Below are positions 31,745-38,426 of a stretch of 41,964 bases of DNA, in pieces. The stretch lies in contig CAAEKQ010000080.1 of NCBI GenBank assembly GCA_900756575.1, forward strand, positions 1 to 41,964. Direction: 5' to 3'. This stretch comes from an uncultured Oscillospiraceae bacterium. Its GTDB lineage: Bacteria; Bacillota; Clostridia; Oscillospirales; Oscillospiraceae. The translations under genes were made by a program, and so were the position numbers. Below the pieces are notes generated by a model, which saw nothing but the letters and a program-made list of their open reading frames with translations, ran no database searches and was not told the origin of the DNA. Position 1 is the first letter of the stretch, and every line of letters starts with the position of its first letter.

Positions 31745-32746
31745 TTACGCATCCGTATTCTTTTTGCTTTCCTCCAGACGCCGACGGATCTCCTCCCGCA
31801 AGCCGGGGAATGCGCCGGTCAGACGGCGGGTACCAAACCGTGCGCCCTCGCCCAGGGATGCAGACAATTCCTTCTGCCGGGCCTCCAGGCGCTGCTTCTT
31901 CTGCTGGAGTTCCTGGAGGGACTCGGTAATTCTGTCCCCCAGCTTTTCCCTGCTCTCGGCAAAGCGTTCTTTGCTTTCGGCAAATTTCCGCTGGCTGCTT
32001 TCCACGGCAGTTTCCAGCTTTTCTTTGCTTTCTTCCAGCCTCTTCTGGCTGCTTTCCCTGGCAAGCTCCAGCTTTTCCTTGCTCTCAGCCATACGCTCCT
32101 GTCCGGCGATCTTCGCGCTCTCCAGCTTTGCATCCGCTGCCAGGGCAGAGTTGCCCAGCCGGTCGGAGATGGTATCGCCCACGGTATGCAGAGCCTGGCC
32201 GACCCGCTCCAGCTCGCCCAGCTGCTTCCGGATACCAACGACCGTAATCAGCGTCAGCACGAAGTCGATGAGAAACAGGGCATACAGCACGCCAATCGAG
32301 ATCCAGCCCAACAAACGGGGCAGCCAGCAGACCAGGGAGAAAATCAGCGGATGGATCAGCCGCACCGCAAACGTCACCGCAAAGCCCCACATAATCGAGA
32401 AGCCCAGGCAGATATAGCCCCCCAGATTAAAGGGCTTATCGGTATAGTCCCACCACCGAGTATGGAACGCCTTCTCCAGAATCCAGCCGCCGATCAGCTC
32501 CACCAGGGTACACAGCAGCATCCCCAGGAAAAACAGCAGCACCAGATTGCCGGAAACCGGTTCCAGCAACAACAGAGCCCCTAGCATTCCTACGCCGTAA
32601 ATCGGGCAAACCGGACCGTTTAAAAATCCTCGGTTGACCACCCGTCCCGTGGTCACTGCCACAAAGCTGACCTCCACGCACCATCCCAGGAAGGAATAGA
32701 TCAGGAACAGCATCAGTAGCTGATAGACGTTATAATGCATCTCCAT
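31745..32746 (-). CDS. CmpB-like membrane protein with long coiled-coil tail
   Basis: 333 residues. Residues 1-175 carry about five membrane helices and match the 'putative ABC transporter permease' CmpB family (PF06541): YSFLGWCVEVSF, NRGFLNGPVCPIYGVG, EKAFHTRWWDYTDKPFNLGGYIC. Residues 180-333 form a cytosolic, highly charged helix with near 11-residue units (AESKEKLELA, LEESKEKLETAV, FAESKERFAESREKL), i.e. a coiled coil or extended amphipathic helix. Most family members end soon after the membrane part. Despite the family name, there is no ATPase nearby and a transport role is unproven. Consensus promoter at 32785-32813; monocistronic. Confidence 0.8.
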   Translation of the reverse strand: MEMHYNVYQLLMLFLIYSFLGWCVEVSFVAVTTGRVVNRGFLNGPVCPIYGVGMLGALLLLEPVSGNLVLLFFLGMLLCTLVELIGGWILEKAFHTRWWDYTDKPFNLGGYICLGFSIMWGFAVTFAVRLIHPLIFSLVCWLPRLLGWISIGVLYALFLIDFVLTLITVVGIRKQLGELERVGQALHTVGDTISDRLGNSALAADAKLESAKIAGQERMAESKEKLELARESSQKRLEESKEKLETAVESSQRKFAESKERFAESREKLGDRITESLQELQQKKQRLEARQKELSASLGEGARFGTRRLTGAFPGLREEIRRRLEESKKNTDA

Positions 32747-32784
32747 TCTCCTTTACGTCATATGTAAGATTCGGCTATGTTGTT

Positions 32785-32813
32785 AGTGTATCAGCCGGAG
32801 AAAAAACTGTCAA
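32785..32813 (-). promoter_or_regulatory. Promoter of the CmpB-like gene
   Basis: Minus strand perfect -35 TTGACA (32808-32813), 17-bp spacer, -10 TACACT (32785-32790). Confidence 0.8.
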
Positions 32814-32832
32814 GCCGGGGGCGGCACGAAAA

Positions 32833-32866
32833 GGCGGAGTATCCGGGCAATTCCGAATACTCCGCC
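32833..32866 (-). terminator. Terminator of the aminopeptidase P gene
   Basis: 10-bp stem GGCGGAGTAT/ATACTCCGCC with three further inner pairs, then TTTTC on the minus strand. Confidence 0.82.
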
Positions 32867-32882
32867 GAACTGCACTATTTTG

Positions 32883-34670
32883 TTAAATTTCCGCCGTTGC
32901 TTCCCGCAGCCAGGCGTTTTCTTCATCGGTAAAGTAGGGGGAAACCAGCTCATACACCCGCTTGTGGTAAGCGTTGAGCAGGGCCCGCTGCTTGGAGCTC
33001 AGCTCCTCGGGGATAATGGCATCCCGCTCAAAGGGACACATGGTCAGGGGGTCGAAGCCCAGGAACGTACCGTAGTCGGTGATCTCCCGCTCCACGCACA
33101 GCTCCAGGTTCTCCAGGCGAATGCCGTATTTGCCCTCGAGATACAGGCCGGGCTCGTTGGAGGTGATCATACCCGGCTCCATGGGGGCATCCTGCGTGTT
33201 GCCGTTCACCAGCCGATAGCGAATGTTCTGGGGGCCTTCATGGACGTTCAGCAGATAGCCAACACCATGTCCGGTGCCGTGGTTATAGTCCAGTCCCTCC
33301 TCCCAGAAGGGCGCCCGGGCCAGCAGATCCAGATTCAGTCCGCCGCAGCCCTTCTTGAAGACCGCACCGGCCAGATTCAGGTGGCCCCGCAGCACCATGG
33401 TGTAGTGATGGCGCATATCCGGGGTCAGGGGGCCCAGCACGAAGGTACGGGTTACATCGGTGCTGCCCTCCAGATAATGCCCGCCGGTGTCAGACAGCAG
33501 GAAGCCGTGGGGCTCCAGTTCCGCGTCCGTCTCAGGGGTAGCGGAATAGTGGATGATCGCGCCATGAGGACCGTAGCCCATAATCGGCTCAAAGCTGGGC
33601 CCAAGATAGTGCTCCGTCTCCCCCCGGAACTGCTCCAGCTTTTCCGCCGCAGAGATCTCCGTGATGGTCTCCTTGCCCACATGGTCGTGGAGCCACTTCA
33701 TAAACCGGGTCAATGCCACGCCGTCCTTAATATGGGCCATGCGCTCGTTCTCGCACTCCACCGCATTCTTCACGGACTTGGGGCCCACCGTGGGATTGGT
33801 ATGCTCGATCAGGGTCACCGTTGCGGGGATGCCCTTCAAAATCGCATAGTTGAGCTTGCTGGGATCCACCAGAACACGGCTGTCGCCGGGAATCTGGCGA
33901 ATGTCCTGATACAGCTGCAAATAGGGCCGCAGGGTTACGCCGTCTGCCTCCAGCGCGCCGCGAAGCTCCGGGCTGAACTTCCGCTCGTCGGTGTACAGGA
34001 TTAGCGCATCCCCCGTAAGGATGAGGTCACCCAATACCACCGGGCAGCAGGCCACATCATCGCCTCGGATGTTCAGCAGCCAGCAAAGATCGTCCAGGGA
34101 GGTCAGTACGAACGTATCCGCGCCCAGCTCTGCAACGTCCTTTCTCAGAGCGGCGAGCTTATCCTTGCGGCTCTCGCCGGCATACTCCACGCCCAGCTCC
34201 CATGCCGGAGCCTGGGACATATGGGGCCGATCCGTCCAGATTTCGCCCACCAGATCGAAATCAAACCGCAGCGTTGCACCGGCATTTTCTGCAATTTCAG
34301 CCATGGCAAGTCCGGTTCCGGCGGTCATGGATCTGCCGTCGAAGCCCAGGGTCATGCCGGCCTTCAAATTGTCCTTCAGCCAGCCCAGCACCGTAGGAAC
34401 CCCAGGCTCACCCATTTTGCACAGGTCGATGCCGGAGCCGCTGAGCTGCTGTGCTCCCTGGAGGAAGTAGCGGCCGTCCGTCCAAAGTCCTGCCCAGTCC
34501 TTCGCCACCACCAGGGTGCCTGCAGAGCCGGTGAACCCGGACACATAGGCCCGGCAGCGGAAATAGTCGCCTACATATTCTGAACCGTGAAAATCATCTG
34601 TGGGAATGACATAAACGTCCACGCCGGATTGCTCCATGGCATGGCGCAGTGCAATCAATTCCTTGCGCAT
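32883..34670 (-). CDS. Xaa-Pro aminopeptidase (M24B, aminopeptidase P family)
   Basis: 595 residues from ATG 34670 (AGAGG 8 nt upstream), the length of the large three-domain form. Two creatinase-like N-terminal domains (first: VYVIPTDDFHGSEYVGDYFRCR; second starts near 160) precede the pita-bread catalytic domain. The five metal ligands are visible: Asp in LLSDTGGHYLEGSTDVTRTF (two), His in HGTGHGVGYLLNVHEGP, Glu in ITSNEPGLYLEGKYGIRLEN (two). It removes N-terminal residues preceding proline from peptides in the cytosol, using Mn2+ or similar. Monocistronic, with a good promoter at 34705-34733, divergent from the tRNA gene. Confidence 0.94.
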   Translation of the reverse strand: MRKELIALRHAMEQSGVDVYVIPTDDFHGSEYVGDYFRCRAYVSGFTGSAGTLVVAKDWAGLWTDGRYFLQGAQQLSGSGIDLCKMGEPGVPTVLGWLKDNLKAGMTLGFDGRSMTAGTGLAMAEIAENAGATLRFDFDLVGEIWTDRPHMSQAPAWELGVEYAGESRKDKLAALRKDVAELGADTFVLTSLDDLCWLLNIRGDDVACCPVVLGDLILTGDALILYTDERKFSPELRGALEADGVTLRPYLQLYQDIRQIPGDSRVLVDPSKLNYAILKGIPATVTLIEHTNPTVGPKSVKNAVECENERMAHIKDGVALTRFMKWLHDHVGKETITEISAAEKLEQFRGETEHYLGPSFEPIMGYGPHGAIIHYSATPETDAELEPHGFLLSDTGGHYLEGSTDVTRTFVLGPLTPDMRHHYTMVLRGHLNLAGAVFKKGCGGLNLDLLARAPFWEEGLDYNHGTGHGVGYLLNVHEGPQNIRYRLVNGNTQDAPMEPGMITSNEPGLYLEGKYGIRLENLELCVEREITDYGTFLGFDPLTMCPFERDAIIPEELSSKQRALLNAYHKRVYELVSPYFTDEENAWLREATAEI

Positions 34671-34704
34671 TTCATCAGCCTCTTTCCTATTATATTCTGC
34701 TGAT

Positions 34705-34733
34705 AGTATAATCCGAAACCGCGAAATACGCAA
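34705..34733 (-). promoter_or_regulatory. Promoter of the aminopeptidase P gene
   Basis: Minus strand -35 TTGCGT (34728-34733), 17-bp spacer, -10 TATACT (34705-34710). Confidence 0.72.
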
Positions 34734-34770
34734 GCCCCCGTCAAAATTGGGGAAGAATTTCAAAAAGTTG

Positions 34771-34798
34771 TTGACAAATCGTCAACGTATGATATAAT
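34771..34798 (+). promoter_or_regulatory. tRNA-Thr promoter overlapped by a palindrome
   Basis: Perfect -35 TTGACA (34771-34776), 16-bp spacer, perfect -10 TATAAT (34793-34798), 13 bp before the tRNA. GTTGAC-aaatc-GTCAAC (34770-34786) forms a perfect inverted repeat across the -35 and half the spacer. Confidence 0.85.
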
Positions 34799-34811
34799 AA
34801 GCAAGCTGTTT

Positions 34812-34887
<76 letters not shown>

Positions 34888-34893
34888 AATTTT

Positions 34894-34921
34894 CTCCGTA
34901 TCGATTTGATGCGGAGATTTT
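34894..34921 (+). terminator. Terminator of tRNA-Thr
   Basis: 9-bp stem CTCCGTATC/GATGCGGAG (with one G.T pair), GATTT loop, then ATTTTTG. It begins 7 bp after the CCA end. Confidence 0.85.
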
Positions 34922-34935
34922 TGTTTTCCGGGCAA

Positions 34936-34952
34936 AACTGGCGACCTCATCC
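34936..34952 (-). repeat. 17-nt inverted copy of the tRNA-Thr interior
   Basis: This stretch is the exact reverse complement of 34850-34866, i.e. the 3' side of the anticodon stem, variable loop and 5' side of the T stem. The similarity ends on both sides after 17 nt. Confidence 0.88.
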
Positions 34953-34982
34953 GCTTTTCAATTGCGAGGTCGGAGGGCTCCC

Positions 34983-35126
34983 ATGGGGCCCCGGCCCATG
35001 GGACACGGTGGCCAGTTTGCCCAGATTGGAAAGGGCACCCGCCGGAGCACCCGGCAGTTCACTGATCAGCCCATCTCCCTGGAGACGCTTCATCTGCTTC
35101 TGGAGGCAGCCATGAGCGGCACCTGA
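34983..35126 (+). pseudogene. Nitroreductase N-terminal remnant
   Basis: A 47-codon open stretch from ATG 34983 (or 34998) to TGA at 35124-35126. Its last 30 residues contain TRRSTRQFTDQPISLETLHL followed by LLEAAMSGT, which is the standard first-helix region of FMN nitroreductases (usually RRS.R.F.D.PV....L..LL.AA). Family members continue for another 130-170 residues with the FMN-binding parts; here the frame stops directly after the second helix and nothing similar follows. No ribosome-binding site is seen. The start region is a GC-rich palindrome, TCCCATGGG/CCCATGGGA (34979-35003). It is probably what is left after insertion or deletion next to the tRNA. Confidence 0.65.
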
Positions 35127-35175
35127 GGCGCCGGTACGAGGAAAACCGGTGGTATTGAGAGAGGTGATAACAGAT

Positions 35176-35673
35176 TTGATTCTCTTGGATATTGCAACCA
35201 GCTTCCGCCAAACCCATCTCTATAACCTATACCGCGTGCTGGATTTGGTCGTATTCTCTTTCGCAAACCCATCCGCAAAGCAGGAAACCTCCCTTCACGT
35301 CCAATGCCCCGTGGAAATCACCGGGCCGCAGGGACAGCTTTTCTCCTCAGAATTGCTCGATCAACCAGCCCCGGCCTCCGGCAATCATGACCCGCTCCCC
35401 AATGCCTATGATCTCGCCCTTCACCCGCTGCCGCCGGAGGAACGCACCATGGCGGATTCCGCGTTGGAGGCCATTCATTCGACATTGCCCCAAACCATCC
35501 GGCATGTGGCAGCTTCCCCTGACGGGCGCATCGTGCTGACCACCGATTCCAGAATGACGATTCGCATTTTTCCCGATTCCGCTCCGGAAGAACAATGGCG
35601 AATCGTGCAAACTGCTCCGGGCAAGCGCTCCCGGCATATCGTTTTCGAAAATGGATGCCTCAAAGAGGGGTAA
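35176..35673 (+). CDS. Unknown protein, 165 aa
   Basis: From TTG 35176, with GAGGTGA 8 nt upstream; an in-frame GTG at 35149 has no site. No signal peptide or membrane helix. The N-terminus LILLDIATSFRQTHLYNLYRVLDLV may be helical. The middle is Pro-rich, and the last 45 residues (DGRIVLTTDSRMTIRIFPDS, then EEQWRIVQ, then HIVFENGCL) form a strand-rich unit seen in several small uncharacterised proteins. These combine an 'x-L-x-F-x-D' strand with a 'WR' helix. Catalytic residues are not evident. It stands alone between the nitroreductase remnant and a terminator. I do not recognise a named family, and the possibility of a foreign or decaying gene remains. Confidence 0.5.
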   Translation: MILLDIATSFRQTHLYNLYRVLDLVVFSFANPSAKQETSLHVQCPVEITGPQGQLFSSELLDQPAPASGNHDPLPNAYDLALHPLPPEERTMADSALEAIHSTLPQTIRHVAASPDGRIVLTTDSRMTIRIFPDSAPEEQWRIVQTAPGKRSRHIVFENGCLKEG

Positions 35674-35691
35674 ACTTCGTGTGGGCACAAA

Positions 35692-35723
35692 AACAGGGCC
35701 GCCGGTAATCCGGTGGCCCTGTT
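35692..35723 (-). terminator. Terminator of the 35750-37349 genes
   Basis: AACAGGGCC-CCGG/CCGG-GGCCCTGTT stem with a single G/T mismatch and TAAT loop. The minus strand then continues with TTTTTG. It may also serve the plus-strand gene. Confidence 0.85.
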
Positions 35724-35749
35724 CTCTCCATCGCTGTAGTATCTTACTC

Positions 35750-36265
35750 CTACCACAGCCCCATCAAGTTCAGTACAATATAAACCAGCCCGCCAACCAG
35801 CGCCCCGGCGGTAATCACGCCGCACTCAAAGTCACCGTTCCCCGGGTCCTTCCGATGTGCGGGATCCACAAAGGAATCAAACGCAAGGGCCGTAGTCACC
35901 AGCCACAGCGGCGCAACCAGCCCCGCCGTAATGATTCCGGTGCTGAAAAAGGCGGGCAGCAGGAATCCACAGATTGCAAGGGCGGCTTCTGCCAACGTAA
36001 CCAGCAGGGTAAACCACCACCAAATCGCTCCGGCCCAGACGGCCCAGCGCTTTTGATCCGCCTCCCGCAGGAATATGCTCAGAGAGAAGCGCGGCCAAAA
36101 GGGCTCTTTTCTCAGTCGGCGGCGCAGACGTTTTTGCGTCACCGTTTTCTTTTTGCTAAAGCCGATTTCTACCATCGTCCCGCTGATCAGGCTCCAAGTA
36201 ACTCCGGCCAACGCCAGCGCCAGAACAAGAATGATGGCGGAAAATACATGTTGTTTTTGCAGCAT
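35750..36265 (-). CDS. Membrane protein of unknown function, 171 aa
   Basis: 171 residues. A hydrophobic N-terminal helix (8-30) is followed by a very basic cytosolic loop (KKKTVTQKRLRRRLRKEPFWPR), then about four further helices with Trp-rich AVWAGAIWWWF. A loop DPAHRKDPGNGDFECG lies between the last two. There is no recognisable transporter or enzyme motif. ATG 36265 has AGGAGAGG just upstream. It starts 49 bp after the APH-like gene ends, with no terminator between, so they probably share a transcript. Function unknown. Confidence 0.62.
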   Translation of the reverse strand: MLQKQHVFSAIILVLALALAGVTWSLISGTMVEIGFSKKKTVTQKRLRRRLRKEPFWPRFSLSIFLREADQKRWAVWAGAIWWWFTLLVTLAEAALAICGFLLPAFFSTGIITAGLVAPLWLVTTALAFDSFVDPAHRKDPGNGDFECGVITAGALVGGLVYIVLNLMGLW

Positions 36266-36314
36266 TGCCCTCTCCTAATTCTCGTCTTTCTTTTATCCCT
36301 GCTTCCCAAAAGCG

Positions 36315-37349
36315 CTATGCTAACTGCCCTGCGTAATTTTTATACATATACTCGCCAATCTCCTTGTAGTGCTCACTCAAATAGATGCAAAGTCTGGTTC
36401 TCCACAATCCAAATTCCACAAGGTCTGCCTCTTTTGCGTTTAATCCGTATGTACTTCTCAGCAGACTATAGTAGTAAAATTCAGCCATATGTACCACGTC
36501 GAACAGCGTTAATGACCCAACCGTCAAGTATGCGTCTATATATCTGCATAGTGACTCGAGATCAATGCAGTCGCCATGCAAGCATTCCTCTGCGCTGTAG
36601 GTATAGGAGCGGATGATCTCCCACACAGCCGGCAGGTATGCAGCACTGGAAAAATCAATCACTGCTGAAATCCGTTCGCGCTCGTCAAAGATGATCTGCA
36701 AATTGTTATAGTCCCCGTGACTATTGGTTTTGGACAGCCGCATGAACTTCGTAACGTCTTCGTCATACGCATTAAGCAGCTGAATCTTTCTTTGACATGC
36801 CGCTATCGTCTGCCCTGCGCTGGAATCTGCATGCCCCTTTGCTTCATTCTGCGCACAGATTGCTTTGTACTTTTGAATTGACCGCTCTTTCTTCCATGAT
36901 GTGAACCATATACCCGGAAAACCATCCGGCAAGACAATTTGATTCTTAAGTCCCTGGTGAATTCGTGCCAGCATGACTGCTTCCTGATTCAGTTGGGATG
37001 GTTGATAGCTATGCTGCCGAAATACGGTTCCCGCAATATATGTTTGGAGATGAAAAACATGCCCGTTTTCCTGGTATACCACTTCTCCCTGCTTATTTGG
37101 AACGAACACAGAGGTTGGGATGGTTGATTTTAGAATGTCACAAACCTGAATTTCTCTTTTGATACTTTCCATGTCGAACTTTGACTGGAATTCCTTCAGG
37201 AAAAATTCTCCCCCATCACAGGAGATTTTGAAACAGTTTGCGCTGCCCAAGTCCAGTTTTTCAATCGCTGTTGGGTGTAAATCATAATGCGCTGTTATAA
37301 AATCTCGAATCATGGCTTCTCCATGAAACACGCTTTTTTCCATTGCCAT
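36315..37349 (-). CDS. Aminoglycoside phosphotransferase-fold kinase (CotS/choline-kinase-like)
   Basis: 344 residues from ATG 37349 (GGAGG about 11 nt upstream). A protein-kinase-like small-molecule kinase: Lys 52 in FFLKEF, catalytic loop HGDYNN at 211-216, and the metal Asp 232 in VIDFSS, the APH family triad. The sequence HLQTYIAGTVF and the helical C-terminus resemble the spore-coat CotS/homoserine-kinase II branch rather than true antibiotic kinases, so resistance should not be assumed. Base composition is distinctly AT-richer than all neighbours, with codons such as AAA, ATT and TTT dominating. That and its position near a tRNA suggest recent acquisition. A consensus promoter gives about 100 nt of leader. 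Confidence 0.8.
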   Translation of the reverse strand: MAMEKSVFHGEAMIRDFITAHYDLHPTAIEKLDLGSANCFKISCDGGEFFLKEFQSKFDMESIKREIQVCDILKSTIPTSVFVPNKQGEVVYQENGHVFHLQTYIAGTVFRQHSYQPSQLNQEAVMLARIHQGLKNQIVLPDGFPGIWFTSWKKERSIQKYKAICAQNEAKGHADSSAGQTIAACQRKIQLLNAYDEDVTKFMRLSKTNSHGDYNNLQIIFDERERISAVIDFSSAAYLPAVWEIIRSYTYSAEECLHGDCIDLESLCRYIDAYLTVGSLTLFDVVHMAEFYYYSLLRSTYGLNAKEADLVEFGLWRTRLCIYLSEHYKEIGEYMYKNYAGQLA

Positions 37350-37452
37350 CTTGGTTCTGCCCTCCTTCAACGCCGGGGCACATCACTCTAGCATTTGGAG
37401 AATCTCTTTCGCGCCATCCTGCTTTCCATTTCCATTCTCACAAACTAATTCC

Positions 37453-37481
37453 AGTATACCGGTTTTCCCCTCCGCTGTCAA
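37453..37481 (-). promoter_or_regulatory. Promoter of the APH-like gene
   Basis: Minus strand perfect -35 TTGACA (37476-37481), 17-bp spacer, -10 TATACT (37453-37458). Confidence 0.82.
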
Positions 37482-37521
37482 CGCCACCGCACAGGACGAA
37501 CATTGGAGCGCAAACGGAAAA

Positions 37522-37550
37522 TTTACAGCCGTAAAATCCTATGCTATCAT
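37522..37550 (+). promoter_or_regulatory. Promoter of the 37-aa ORF / TetR genes
   Basis: -35 TTTACA (37522-37527), 17-bp spacer, -10 TATCAT (37545-37550), 29 bp before the small ORF. Confidence 0.68.
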
Positions 37551-37579
37551 CAAATCAGCACAACAAGGAGGTACTGAAT

Positions 37580-37693
37580 ATGAGCAAAGAACTGGAGCTT
37601 CAATTACAGGAGGTCCTCCGGCGCATTGAGCGGCTGGAGGCAGCGCAGGCCTGGCGCAATCGGAGGATCCGTGCTATAATGGCCCCAGAATAA
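37580..37693 (+). CDS. Small coiled-coil ORF (37 aa)
   Basis: ATG 37580 follows AAGGAGG with 8-nt spacing; TAA at 37691-37693. The product is one amphipathic charged helix, MSKELELQLQEVLRRIERLE followed by AAQAWRNRRIRAIMAPE, with leucines and isoleucines in a heptad-like pattern. It precedes the TetR gene by 20 bp, and its final codons contain a TATAAT (37675-37680) that could be a second promoter for TetR. It could be a genuine small protein that pairs with the regulator, or a leader peptide. No homologue recognised. Confidence 0.55.
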   Translation: MSKELELQLQEVLRRIERLEAAQAWRNRRIRAIMAPE

Positions 37694-37713
37694 ATGGAAG
37701 GGAGCAAATCACC

Positions 37714-38268
37714 ATGTCCCAGGTAACAAAGCGCGCGCTGGAGCAGTCTCTCAAAAATCTGCTGCTGAAAAAGCCCCTGACCAAAATCACCATTGGCGAC
37801 ATTGCCGAGGACTGCGGCATCAACCGCATGACCTTTTACTATCACTTCAAGGACATCTACGATCTGGTGGAGTGGTCCTGCCTGGAGGATGCCCGGAAAG
37901 CCCTGGAGGAAAAGAAGACCTACGACACCTGGCAGCAGGGCTTTTTGCAGATTTTCGAGGCCGTTCGGGACAACAAGCCCTTTATAATGAATGTCTACCA
38001 CTGCGTCCATCGGGAGCAGGTGGAAAAATATCTGGAACCTCTGGTGGACAGCCTGCTCATGGGCGTCATCGAGGAGGAATCCCGGAACATCACCGTGCGC
38101 CAGGAGGACAAGGCGTTTATTGCCCAGGTCTACGCCTATATTTTCATCGGCCTGATGCTGGACTGGATCAAGGACGATATGCGGGAGGATCCCGAGGAAA
38201 TCGTCTCCCGGCTGGCCACGCTCATCAAGGGTTCCGTGACTGCCGCCCTGGCCCGGTTTCAGGTCTGA
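37714..38268 (+). CDS. TetR/AcrR-type regulator (DhaS-like C-terminus)
   Basis: 184 residues. DNA-binding domain at 1-50: TKRALEQSLKNLLLKKPLTK, then ITIGDIAEDCGINRMTFYYHF, the standard TetR helix-turn-helix. The remainder is helical, with DTWQQGFLQIFEAVRDNKPFIMNVY as in the DhaS-like C-terminal domain (TetR_C_8 type). GGAAGGGAG lies upstream of ATG 37714. The next gene, 158 bp downstream on the same strand, encodes oleate hydratase; regulators of this kind often sit beside it. A role as a fatty-acid-responsive repressor of the hydratase is inference. The hairpin at 38319-38345 includes a GTGATAA/TTATCAC palindrome that might also be an operator. Confidence 0.88.
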   Translation: MSQVTKRALEQSLKNLLLKKPLTKITIGDIAEDCGINRMTFYYHFKDIYDLVEWSCLEDARKALEEKKTYDTWQQGFLQIFEAVRDNKPFIMNVYHCVHREQVEKYLEPLVDSLLMGVIEEESRNITVRQEDKAFIAQVYAYIFIGLMLDWIKDDMREDPEEIVSRLATLIKGSVTAALARFQV

Positions 38269-38318
38269 GGAGTTTTTATCATTTTCCCGGTTTTGATTAA
38301 AATTTTTACACTTTCCCA

Positions 38319-38351
38319 CCCCGTGATAAGGATTTTATCACGGGGCTTTTT
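38319..38351 (+). terminator. Terminator (and possible operator) between TetR and oleate hydratase genes
   Basis: 11-bp stem CCCCGTGATAA/TTATCACGGGG, 5-nt loop, then CTTTTT. It lies 36 bp before the -10 of the next gene, so the palindrome could also bind the regulator. Confidence 0.82.
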
Positions 38352-38380
38352 CTGTCTATGGTAAAGAGAAAAAATCCGGA

Positions 38381-38386
38381 TATAAT
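38381..38386 (+). promoter_or_regulatory. -10 element of the oleate hydratase gene
   Basis: Perfect TATAAT with no acceptable -35 at 16-18 bp (ATGGTA/TATGGT). The promoter may be weak or need an activator. Confidence 0.6.
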
Positions 38387-38426
38387 GAAGACAACAAGAG
38401 AAAACAACAACACAGGAGGTCATCTT

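Noticed and set aside
31745..32746. True ABC transporter permease
   Set aside because: The family name suggests it, but no ATPase is nearby and the fold does not look like a standard ABC membrane domain.
36315..37349. Aminoglycoside resistance gene
   Set aside because: It has the APH catalytic loop but resembles CotS/homoserine-kinase II-like kinases; nothing shows an antibiotic substrate.
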